Virus record (IMG/VR): IMGVR_UViG_3300003410_000020
Location: 7,141-35,810 of that record
From: a virus
Reading direction: 5' to 3' (one strand)
Length of the DNA stretch: 28,670 nucleotides
The notes beneath the pieces were generated by a model. It did no database searches. It was not told where the DNA came from and saw only the letters and a program-made list of their open reading frames with translations. Shown here piece after piece: positions 8,245 to 15,574 of the stretch. Positions within the stretch are counted from its first letter, which is position 1, and every line of letters begins with the position of its first letter. The position numbers were made by a program, and so were the translations under genes.

Positions 8245-8263
8245 CCATACTCTTATTTAGTGA

Positions 8264-8269
8264 TATAAT
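8264..8269 (+). promoter_or_regulatory. -10 box of a leaderless promoter (TATAAT)
   Basis: A perfect TATAAT is followed by seven bases (GTTCCCT) and ATG 8277. An earlier in-frame ATG at 8268 overlaps the box and cannot be the start if this promoter is used. No Shine-Dalgarno. Confidence 0.65.
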
Positions 8270-8276
8270 GTTCCCT

Positions 8277-8867
8277 ATGACTGTAAAGATTATTGAAAAC
8301 TTTATTGAGCCAGAAGTTTGCAGATATATCGTTAATCACTCTAAATGCTTTTTAAGCGATGAAAACGGAAAGCCAGGGTACTTTGAGGACAACTATCCAA
8401 GGCAGGCTATATCAAAAGATCAAAAAGACTTTTCCACAGACCCTAGGGTAAGCACCACGGAAGAGGGATGGGCGGACAGGCTAATCTCTGACTGCCTTTA
8501 CAAAGCGCAGAAATACCTAGAAGATTTTTATAGTTTAAAATCTTTGGACAACTATGAGGGAAGCCTTGTAAAGCTTACTCAAGGTGCTCAAAATGGCCTT
8601 CATTCAGACATGTTTCAGATAGATGGGTCCAAGTGGGACGATGGAAGCGGAAGAGAAGACGAAAAGCCGTATTCGGCACTTTTGTATTTGTCAAGCTATG
8701 AAAAAGATTTTTTCGGTGGTGAAATTATTTTTCCTCAGCATGACCTTACAGTTTATCCAAAAGCCGGAGACTTTATTTTTTTTATTGGAGACTTAGAACA
8801 TTTGCATAAAGTAAATGAAATTACTTCCGGAGAAAGATATGCAATAATTATGTTTTTTGGAGAATGA
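8277..8867 (+). CDS. 2OG-Fe(II) oxygenase (P4H-like), first of a paralogue pair
   Basis: A 196-residue oxygenase. I place the start at ATG 8277 because the in-frame ATG at 8268 lies inside the -10 box and because MTVKIIENFI then matches the MPVEIIENFI start of its paralogue. Metal ligands are H109-S-D111 and H177, with R187 as the 2-oxoglutarate contact. Between them is SALLYLSS-Y-EKDFFGGEIIFPQHD, where the usual acidic-Gly-Gly loop is replaced by EKDFFGG. HKVNEITSGERYAIIMFF ends the domain. The N-terminal domain carries an aromatic/Pro loop (PGYFEDNYPRQ) that is also found in the paralogue. The first residues are not a signal peptide. Confidence 0.92.
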   Translation: MTVKIIENFIEPEVCRYIVNHSKCFLSDENGKPGYFEDNYPRQAISKDQKDFSTDPRVSTTEEGWADRLISDCLYKAQKYLEDFYSLKSLDNYEGSLVKLTQGAQNGLHSDMFQIDGSKWDDGSGREDEKPYSALLYLSSYEKDFFGGEIIFPQHDLTVYPKAGDFIFFIGDLEHLHKVNEITSGERYAIIMFFGE

Positions 8868-9448
8868 TGCCTGTAGAAATTATTGAAAACTTTATTGATA
8901 AAAATGAGGCTAAATTTGTTATAAAACACTTTGATAAAAACCTTGTTGCCATTTCAGATAGGCCTGGGTTCTATGAAGATCTAAATTACAGAACCCCACA
9001 GCCATTCGATGAAAACTTATTAGATAGCCACAATTTTTTTGAAACCAAGGAAGAGCTAATAGCCTCATCTATAATTAATTCATTTATTTACAAAACAAAG
9101 AAAAAAATAGAGTCTTTTTATAACGAAAACTTTGAACATTTTGTCGGTGGTATGACAAAATTATTGCCTGGGGCAGAACAGGATCTCCATGCAGACATGT
9201 GTAATCTAGATGGCACAGAAATAAAAAATGATAAAAAAGCTAAAGTATTAAAATATTCTGCTCTACTATACTTGTCTTCAACAGAAAAAGATTTTTCTGG
9301 AGGACATCTAGAGTTTCCTAAACAAGAACTTGTAGTCAAGCCAAAAACTGGAAAGCTTGTTTTTTTTAAAGGCGATGAGAATCACCCCCACAGCGTTAGC
9401 GAAATATTTTCTGGCAAAAGGTATGCCATTGTTATGTTTTTTGGCTAG
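8867..9448 (+). CDS. 2OG-Fe(II) oxygenase (P4H-like), second of the pair
   Basis: A 193-residue paralogue of the preceding gene. ATG 8867 forms TGATG with the upstream stop and has GGAG at 8859-8862. ATG 8864 is also in frame but too close to that site, and alignment with the paralogue favours 8867. Metal ligands are H108-A-D110 and H175, with R185 as the 2-oxoglutarate contact. SALLYLSS-T-EKDFSGGHLEFP repeats the pair's modified loop. It is more Lys- and Asn-rich than its partner. Its stop TAG shares the palindrome CTAG (9445-9448) with the stop of the converging glycosyltransferase. Confidence 0.92.
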   Translation: MPVEIIENFIDKNEAKFVIKHFDKNLVAISDRPGFYEDLNYRTPQPFDENLLDSHNFFETKEELIASSIINSFIYKTKKKIESFYNENFEHFVGGMTKLLPGAEQDLHADMCNLDGTEIKNDKKAKVLKYSALLYLSSTEKDFSGGHLEFPKQELVVKPKTGKLVFFKGDENHPHSVSEIFSGKRYAIVMFFG

Positions 9449-10305
9449 TCCCTAGGCCAAAAACTATTTTCAGCCTGATCATATTGATGCTTAGGAGATC
9501 CTTCTTCCCATTGGAGCAGATCATTCTTGATGAGTCTTACTAATTCGATGGCTTCTTCAGAATGGCCCTCTGGTAAAATAGTCCAAGAACCTGCATAATG
9601 TATAAAGTACGAATTGTATTTTGATTCGTTCAGGCAATCATCCATATAAAAAACTCTATTAAATTTATAAGATAAGTCATACATGTTTATTTTTTTGTTC
9701 ACTATGTTCCAGTTAATTAAAGTTTGTTCGTAAAAGTAATCATCATAAAGCTTTTCTGGAGGCAGGAGAAGATCTTCCTGACCCCTTGAGATTAAAAATA
9801 GTCCACCATTGTAATATTTTTTGTTCCACTTAACATATTCTAAGTTAAACAATTCCGCCCAATGCCTCATGTTTTCTTCTCGGTCCTGTAAAGTAAAATT
9901 AGATTCATTTACCATCCCAACCTTGTCTTCTGGAACAATTTTAAAAATATTTGGAGAGTCATTCCTTATAATTATGTCTGTGTCTATATATAAAACTCTT
10001 TTATAGTACTTTAATAATTCGACCACATTAAGCTTGTTGTAAGAGCCAAAAGCCGGAGCAATAGTAGTGTTTTGTCTCATCGACTTGATTTCTTTAGCAA
10101 AGGTTTCAGAGCGAACGGATGGTCGGTTAGAAGCAATTTTGTGCGAGGTTTCTAAACCTGGGTTGACGTGATACTGTCTCCCGTCATAAACAATAAAGTC
10201 TGCCCCACAGCTTTGTGCGTACCTTTCTTGTGTGGGATGGCAATGCTTGGCAATGTTTTCATGCCTTTTTCCAATTAGCGTTGTTACCACTGCTAAATCT
10301 TTCAT
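9445..10305 (-). CDS. GT8-like (GT-A fold) glycosyltransferase
   Basis: A 286-residue soluble enzyme expected to transfer a sugar from a nucleotide donor. It opens with a beta strand (LAVVTTLIG). The metal- and donor-binding D108-T-D110 sits in KRVLYIDTDIIIRND. YYNGGLFLIS (N166-G167-G168) and EQTLINW (E193) are acceptor-side signatures. H236-Y-A-G239 is the C-terminal His-x-x-Gly of retaining GT8-type enzymes. GT34-like or another GT-A family is the alternative. ATG 10305-10303 lies seven bases after a minus-strand TATTAT, without a Shine-Dalgarno. It sits between the hydroxylases and the adhesin-like genes, so the acceptor could be a hydroxylated protein or a surface glycan. The acceptor is inferred only. 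Confidence 0.8.
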   Translation of the reverse strand: MKDLAVVTTLIGKRHENIAKHCHPTQERYAQSCGADFIVYDGRQYHVNPGLETSHKIASNRPSVRSETFAKEIKSMRQNTTIAPAFGSYNKLNVVELLKYYKRVLYIDTDIIIRNDSPNIFKIVPEDKVGMVNESNFTLQDREENMRHWAELFNLEYVKWNKKYYNGGLFLISRGQEDLLLPPEKLYDDYFYEQTLINWNIVNKKINMYDLSYKFNRVFYMDDCLNESKYNSYFIHYAGSWTILPEGHSEEAIELVRLIKNDLLQWEEGSPKHQYDQAENSFWPRD

Positions 10306-10312
10306 AAATTCA

Positions 10313-10318
10313 ATAATA
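10313..10318 (-). promoter_or_regulatory. -10 box of a leaderless minus-strand promoter (TATTAT)
   Basis: Minus-strand TATTAT is followed by seven bases (TGAATTT) and ATG 10305. It has the same hexamer and spacing as the minus-strand box at 8239. Confidence 0.6.
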
Positions 10319-10334
10319 GCATATGGCTTTATGC

Positions 10335-10340
10335 TAAAAT
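10335..10340 (+). promoter_or_regulatory. -10 box of a leaderless promoter (TAAAAT)
   Basis: TAAAAT is followed by six bases (AGTTAT) and ATG 10347, with no Shine-Dalgarno. It is divergent from the box at 10313. Confidence 0.55.
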
Positions 10341-10346
10341 AGTTAT

Positions 10347-11678
10347 ATGGTGCAACAGCTAAGATACCGTGGAATTGCCGATGCCTATAGGGCTATCGAG
10401 GCTACTGGCGGTGTTGTTGTACAAGCTATGATTGATAATGTTCTTCATAATGTGCATTATTTTAGTAATACTGGAAGTAATACATTTTCAGTGCTTTTCC
10501 CAGGATCCAAAGACAGGGTGGTAAAATATCTTGTTATTGGTGGTGGTGGTTCTGGTGGAGATGCAGATAATGAAACGGAAGCTGGCTCAGGTGGCGGTGC
10601 AGGTGGCTACAGGGAGGGCGAGATACAGCTCTCTTCGGCTGTTGACATTGCTGTGTCCGTCGGTGCGGGAGGAGTTGCGTCAACAGGCGCTGGCTGCGAC
10701 GTAGGAAATAATGGCCAAGCATCATCTATTAGCTCGGTAGATTTGTCTTTGAATATTTCTGCTGCAGGCGGTGGCGGTGGCGGAAATGGCCAGGGCGGCG
10801 CTGGTAGAGACGGCGGGTCTGGTGGCGGTTCTGGCCGTAGAACCTCTACGGTTGGTTTAGGTAACGTTCCAGCAACAACCCCTCCACAGGGACACGATGG
10901 CTTTCAGGGTTCTGGCAATATTGGTGGTGGTGGCGGTGGATCTGCATTAGCCTCAACTGGACAGGCTGGTGGTGCTGGAGAAGAGTCTTCTATTTCTGGA
11001 ATTTTATCAACATACGCAATTGGCGGTAGCGGTGGAAATTACTCCGCTTATGGCTTCTCTCCAGCAGAATTTGGCTCTGGCGGCGGCGGTGGCGGGGCTG
11101 CTCAAGAAGGGGGCGGCCACCCAACACAAAGAATGAATCGTGGATTTAGTGGGCAGAACGGCGTTGTTATTTTTTCTTATCCCGTTGCACCATCAGAAGG
11201 TTTTGAAAGTCCTGGAGTGCCAAGCAAGCCAGGAAAGCCAACTGCTGTCGCTAATGTACTTTATGATACTGTAAAATGGTCAGCAGTTAACGATAACGGA
11301 TCTCCAATTATTGAATATGAATGGGAATCTAGCGACGGAAAAAGCGGTACGACTACATCTCTTGGCGTAACTCTTACTCAAGAGGGCGGAACCGCACAGT
11401 CATACAGGGTTAGGGCTCGCAACGCTGTTGGGTATGGGGAATGGTCTGACTACTCCAGCTCAGTTACAACCATTTCTCCATTCTTCCCATTTTTTCCATT
11501 TTTCCCCCATTTTCCCCCACACTTTCCACCCCACTTCCCCCCATTCTTTCCACACTTCCCACCACATTTTCCACCTCATTTCCCACCATGGTTCCCTTTC
11601 TTCCCAAGGTTCCCTAGATTCTCTTATCGACACAGATTTGACAATGTAGAGTCTGACGAATCGAATGATGAAGAATGA
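10347..11678 (+). CDS. Glycine-rich, fibronectin-III tail adhesin-like protein with Phe-Pro-Pro-His repeat tail
   Basis: A 443-residue virion-type protein. Residues 58-275 form a glycine-rich domain (YLVIGGGGSGG, poly-Gly runs at 141-165, 193-198 and 243-250, closing with NGVVIFSYP), as in phage tail-fibre and receptor-binding proteins. Residues 290-376 are a fibronectin type III domain (GKPTAV...VKWSAV...SYRVRARNAVGYGEWSD). Residues 378-425 are a 48-residue tract made of Phe, Pro, His and a few Trp/Arg, with six HFPP units. An acidic tail, VESDESNDEE, follows. It overlaps the next gene by four bases (ATGA). It is probably an exposed tail or host-contact protein. The proline tract is the best visible candidate substrate for the prolyl hydroxylases upstream, which is an inference. 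Confidence 0.8.
   Translation: MVQQLRYRGIADAYRAIEATGGVVVQAMIDNVLHNVHYFSNTGSNTFSVLFPGSKDRVVKYLVIGGGGSGGDADNETEAGSGGGAGGYREGEIQLSSAVDIAVSVGAGGVASTGAGCDVGNNGQASSISSVDLSLNISAAGGGGGGNGQGGAGRDGGSGGGSGRRTSTVGLGNVPATTPPQGHDGFQGSGNIGGGGGGSALASTGQAGGAGEESSISGILSTYAIGGSGGNYSAYGFSPAEFGSGGGGGGAAQEGGGHPTQRMNRGFSGQNGVVIFSYPVAPSEGFESPGVPSKPGKPTAVANVLYDTVKWSAVNDNGSPIIEYEWESSDGKSGTTTSLGVTLTQEGGTAQSYRVRARNAVGYGEWSDYSSSVTTISPFFPFFPFFPHFPPHFPPHFPPFFPHFPPHFPPHFPPWFPFFPRFPRFSYRHRFDNVESDESNDEE
11478..11621 (+). repeat. HFPP / FFP short-period coding repeat
   Basis: This encodes residues 378-425 of the glycine-rich protein: 20 Pro, 19 Phe, 6 His, 2 Arg and 1 Trp. Six exact HFPP units occur in two blocks of three, flanked by FFP units. 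At DNA level it is a strongly pyrimidine-biased tract (TTTCCACCC-like 12-base units) that could vary in copy number by slippage. Confidence 0.85.
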
Positions 11679-14600
11679 CTAGCCCACTGAACCTATATGC
11701 CACCAAGGTTTTTGCTGAGCATCCAATTTCAATGTGGGCTCTAGATGAGCAGATCGGATACATCTCCCTGCTATCAAAAGAAGATCTTGATATCAGCGGT
11801 TGGATAATTGATGGTGCCACATCCGTTGATACTAGCTTGCTTCCAGAAAGACCAGCTACCTCACCATTTGAAGATGAGCCATCTTATGGCCTTCTAGAAA
11901 ATGATGAAAATAATGGGTCCATCTCAATTAAATCTTCTGCTGCAATAGGTAACTCTTTAATCAATGAATCTTTGGGGTCATTCTCTATTGCTTTTTATTG
12001 TTTTACATACCCAAGGTCTGTCAGTGCAATTGTGGGATTTGAGTATTTAAATTCTAGTATGGAAGAGTCTATTGTACAAAGGCCAGCCTCAATTCCAGCA
12101 AACCAGTCTTGGGCTTTTATTGCAGAAACTTTTGCAATCCCCGAGGGGGCATCCGATATAGTTCCGTTTGTTGAGTTCACTTATGAAACATCAGAGCTAG
12201 ATTATGGAATTTCTATTAACGGACTCTCTATTGGTCAATGGTCTGAAGAGTTCCACACTGAGTCACTTGGTGTTTTGCCACAGAGCCTTCCTTCAGGGAT
12301 ACCGCTTTCTGGCAAGGGTGTCGTGGCTCAGGCATATGGCTTGCAGGGTAAAGATGGGTATTATATTTCATCAGACACAACCCTGTATGCCAAAAATCTT
12401 GGCCTGCCCCTAGTCTTTGGTTCGGCAAACTCTACAGTTATTTATCCAAACGAAAATGGATCTCCGTCTTTGATTATTCCAGGAGAGGGCTTTATGAATA
12501 AGTCTGGCCAATACAAACCTTTGACAATAGAGTTCTGGACTAATATTCAAAATAACTCTGTTGTTTCTAAAAGAATTTTTGGACCTCTCCTGTCATCTGA
12601 TGGGCTCTATGTCGATAAGCATCTAATAAAGCTAAAAGTTGGAAATAGTTCGGGATCTCATGTAATTAAAGAGTGGGGAAGGCCTATGCTTGTCGGCATA
12701 AGGCTTTCCTACAACGCTGCCTCCTTAATGATTAACGGAGAAGAAGTTATCTCTTTAGACATTTCTCCAGAGAGCGTAAACTATCCAGCCCAATATATCG
12801 ACGGCACTGACCAAGACTGGCTAGGCTTTTACGCTTATGAAGATGTGCCTCAAATCCAATTAGAGGCAGTGGCTATCTACCCATACGAGGTTGCAGCAAT
12901 TGTTCAAAAAAAGAGATTTGTTTATGGACAAGGGGTAGACTTCCCAATATCTTCTAGTGGTTTAGACAACTCTACCACCGTTGCGGTAGACTACTCTCTT
13001 TCAAATTATGCAAAGAATGTCACCTATCCAGAAACAGCAGCATGGTCCGCTGGGTACTTCGACAACTTAGAGGTTGATCAAACTAAAATATCTATTCCAA
13101 GCTACGCCCCACCAGAACTATTCGTACAGGGTTTAGACAATAATTCTTGGATAGAAGATAACCTATCTGAGTATGACTACAACAGCCCATCCATTATCAT
13201 GAAGCCAAGCTCGTCTTGGAATGATGTTGGAACATATCTTTATCTAAAAAACACATCATTTTTGAACGAACCGTTGAAATCTTTTTATGGAGTATTTGAA
13301 ACTCCCACAGACAATACTTCAAAGCAAGTTTTGGTAAAGTTTCAAAATCCATCAGACGGCTCCTTTATAAGCATTGACTTAGAAAATGAAAAAGTTGTAT
13401 ATAGCATAGGCTATACAAATACAGAAAATGTTTTTACAGAAGAGGTGTTTTATGAGTCAGCAGTTTCTAGCGTTGGAGACACTTTTGCTGCTGGTCTAGA
13501 TATTCCAACAGCTTCCTCGTCCTTTGGATCAAAGGTTTCTGCTATCCTGGGTACTTTGCAAAGCTGCAGCGTTTATCTCGGTGGACAAAAAGATTTTAAT
13601 AATACATTTACAGGTAAGATTTTTAAAATGGTTTTTTGTAGTAGCAGAAACTCTCAAAAAACAGAAAACATTTTTGCAACAGATGGTGTCGCTGCTGACT
13701 ATCACGAAGAAAGCTCAAGCTCTCTTGCCGATGAAAGCAACAAAGAAAGCCACATTGGAACATATACCATTGTTCCTAAAATTGAACTTGATGAGTTTAT
13801 TATAGATGTAGCAGCAGACTGCTACTGGCAAGACTATGTTCCACTTAGCTACTTCGGAAAATTTGTAAAAGACTATAATGGAGACAGCTTCTTCGCTCTT
13901 GATTTTATACAGTTCAACATTGACTATGTAAAGCTGTACAGAATTTCAGAAGGAAGCTATGACACTACAGGAATGCCTCTTAAAACATATGTGTCTTTTC
14001 AGTATCTGGCTGATGGGGCTAACGCAGGACCAGAGTCTTTCGCTACTACGCAGCCACTATCTAAAACAGGAATTGTATCTCCTGGAGAAGACTGGCTAAC
14101 TACGAGGTATGAAGTTCTTAATGATTCCGTGATCAAGTTACCCCCAGGACAGGACTTTAACAGCCTAGCCTTGACATTCTCTATAGAGATCACATCCCAA
14201 GGCGTTAACTCTGAAAACCTATCTGTTGATTCGATGAGCTTTGCTTCGCAAGCATTAGGCCAAACCCCAAACAAGATTTCAACAAGGTTTGGAACAGACA
14301 TTGTGCCATTTAAAAAGTCTGGCCTTTACTTCGAGTATCGGAACGTGCAGCCATTTTCTATATATAAAAAAGACTCACCCTACCTCTATCTAACAAAGAA
14401 TAGCGGGATAAGGCTAAGGGGGCAGTATGAATCAACGGGCAAAAATGGTCTCAGCATTCCAATTAACAAGAATAGCTCAGACTTCTTCAAGGTAAATCTT
14501 TTCCAAATGTTTTTGAGGTATGAAGAAGAGTCGTTCCCAATTGCTCCAGTCCAGATATTTGAACTTCAGACATCTGACACTTTAATTAAGTTCTTCTTAG

Positions 14601-15175
14601 TAGCAGACTCTAATACTCAGCAAAGAGGTCAGATCTATGCAATTGACGATACAAATGGAAACATTATGCCTGGCATTGTTTACTATATCGATGGCAAGGT
14701 AGTAAAAAGACCTATCCTAAATCTAAATACTTGGGCAGTTCTAGGAATTTCATTTAGTGATCCCCAAGATTTTTCTTCTTTTGTTGGTGCCCTTAGATTT
14801 ACTTCTCCAATCTTATTTAATAACGTTTCCTACTATCAAACAACACAGCTAGACGAAATTCAAAGATTTGCATATAGAAAATGGTCTGCGGTTAGGTCAG
14901 GTATCGACAATCCTCTTGACTGGGGATATTGGTCGGGCAAAGATCAAACACCAGAAGGAGAGATCATTGAGGTTTCAGATGGCTCTGTTTGGAGAGAGGT
15001 TTTGTTTTTGGCAGAAGCTGAGGGTACTGTGCCAGATGCAGCCAAAGTATACAACCAGTATGTTGGTACAAATAGCTCCGTTTTTGATACAGGCTCATCG
15101 TTAAGGCTATCTGACTACCAGTCTTCTGTATTAAAGGATGTAGCCTGGTCCACTTCTGTCAGCACTCCAGTATAA
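11675..15175 (+). CDS. Large virion protein with concanavalin/LamG-like domains
   Basis: A 1166-residue protein, coupled to the previous gene through ATGA. The N-terminus (LYATKVFAEHPISMWALDE) is followed by a carbohydrate-binding-module-like sandwich at about residues 95-195. A LamG-like domain spans about 268-420, with LTIEFWTNIQ, LMINGEEV and a closing strand before IYPYEV. Two more sandwich-like segments follow at about 515-665 (SFYGVFET...CSVYLGGQ...GKIFKMVFCSS) and 900-1073 (LNTWAVLGISF...FNNVSYYQTTQLDEIQRFAYRKW). No enzyme motif, signal peptide or coiled coil is evident. Repeated lectin-like folds suggest sugar binding at the tail or capsid surface. The domain calls are by pattern only. 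Confidence 0.72.
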   Translation: MTSPLNLYATKVFAEHPISMWALDEQIGYISLLSKEDLDISGWIIDGATSVDTSLLPERPATSPFEDEPSYGLLENDENNGSISIKSSAAIGNSLINESLGSFSIAFYCFTYPRSVSAIVGFEYLNSSMEESIVQRPASIPANQSWAFIAETFAIPEGASDIVPFVEFTYETSELDYGISINGLSIGQWSEEFHTESLGVLPQSLPSGIPLSGKGVVAQAYGLQGKDGYYISSDTTLYAKNLGLPLVFGSANSTVIYPNENGSPSLIIPGEGFMNKSGQYKPLTIEFWTNIQNNSVVSKRIFGPLLSSDGLYVDKHLIKLKVGNSSGSHVIKEWGRPMLVGIRLSYNAASLMINGEEVISLDISPESVNYPAQYIDGTDQDWLGFYAYEDVPQIQLEAVAIYPYEVAAIVQKKRFVYGQGVDFPISSSGLDNSTTVAVDYSLSNYAKNVTYPETAAWSAGYFDNLEVDQTKISIPSYAPPELFVQGLDNNSWIEDNLSEYDYNSPSIIMKPSSSWNDVGTYLYLKNTSFLNEPLKSFYGVFETPTDNTSKQVLVKFQNPSDGSFISIDLENEKVVYSIGYTNTENVFTEEVFYESAVSSVGDTFAAGLDIPTASSSFGSKVSAILGTLQSCSVYLGGQKDFNNTFTGKIFKMVFCSSRNSQKTENIFATDGVAADYHEESSSSLADESNKESHIGTYTIVPKIELDEFIIDVAADCYWQDYVPLSYFGKFVKDYNGDSFFALDFIQFNIDYVKLYRISEGSYDTTGMPLKTYVSFQYLADGANAGPESFATTQPLSKTGIVSPGEDWLTTRYEVLNDSVIKLPPGQDFNSLALTFSIEITSQGVNSENLSVDSMSFASQALGQTPNKISTRFGTDIVPFKKSGLYFEYRNVQPFSIYKKDSPYLYLTKNSGIRLRGQYESTGKNGLSIPINKNSSDFFKVNLFQMFLRYEEESFPIAPVQIFELQTSDTLIKFFLVADSNTQQRGQIYAIDDTNGNIMPGIVYYIDGKVVKRPILNLNTWAVLGISFSDPQDFSSFVGALRFTSPILFNNVSYYQTTQLDEIQRFAYRKWSAVRSGIDNPLDWGYWSGKDQTPEGEIIEVSDGSVWREVLFLAEAEGTVPDAAKVYNQYVGTNSSVFDTGSSLRLSDYQSSVLKDVAWSTSVSTPV

Positions 15176-15180
15176 TATGG

Positions 15181-15186
15181 TATACT
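15181..15186 (+). promoter_or_regulatory. -10 box of a leaderless promoter (TATACT)
   Basis: TATACT is followed by seven bases (TGTGGTT) and ATG 15194, with no Shine-Dalgarno. A second TATAAT at 15171-15176 overlaps the upstream stop codon but is badly spaced for this ATG. Confidence 0.6.
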
Positions 15187-15193
15187 TGTGGTT

Positions 15194-15574
15194 ATGAAAA
15201 AGAAAAAGCCACGTTTTCCTGGTCAGGTCGGTGACACAAAGGTCCAGGTTATTGAAGAAAACTTCTCCAACTTCGGGACTTATGTATGGCACAAGCCTAA
15301 TGGTAAAGCTTTTACAGACGGCGAAGGTAACGCATTGTCTATCGAAGCAATGAAGGGCGACCTCACTCGCGTACAAGAATTGCAAGATGCTGCAAGATAT
15401 TGGGGGCAGGCAGAGGGGTCTGCAAAGTTTTACCCAAATATGAGAAAGATTTCAGAAGAGGCTCACAGCGAGCAGGTCGATAGAATGAAGCAGGGGCTAA
15501 TCCCTAACATGAATGATCTTGGTGCCGTTATTGCAGCCAAGAACACACTTGAAGCACATGGGGACGAGGGCTAA
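15194..15574 (+). CDS. Small protein of unknown function preceding the portal gene
   Basis: A 126-residue protein. ATG 15194 fits the leaderless -10 box. The GTG at 15188 would put the start too close to that box. The N-terminus is basic (MKKKKPRFPG), followed by a short beta region (TKVQVIEENF...YVWHKPNGKAF) and an amphipathic helical C-terminal half (residues 60-120). It overlaps the portal gene by one base (TAATG), which implies joint expression with head assembly. It could be a small packaging or head factor, but I recognise no family. Confidence 0.75.
   Translation: MKKKKPRFPGQVGDTKVQVIEENFSNFGTYVWHKPNGKAFTDGEGNALSIEAMKGDLTRVQELQDAARYWGQAEGSAKFYPNMRKISEEAHSEQVDRMKQGLIPNMNDLGAVIAAKNTLEAHGDEG

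Noticed and set aside
11478-11621. CRISPR-like or intergenic tandem repeat
   Set aside because: The repeat is short-period, lies within a coding frame and has no spacers.
11428-11649. A Ser/His/Phe-rich open frame across the HFPP repeat
   Set aside because: It is another frame of the pyrimidine-rich repeat. The glycine-rich/FN3 gene clearly owns this DNA.
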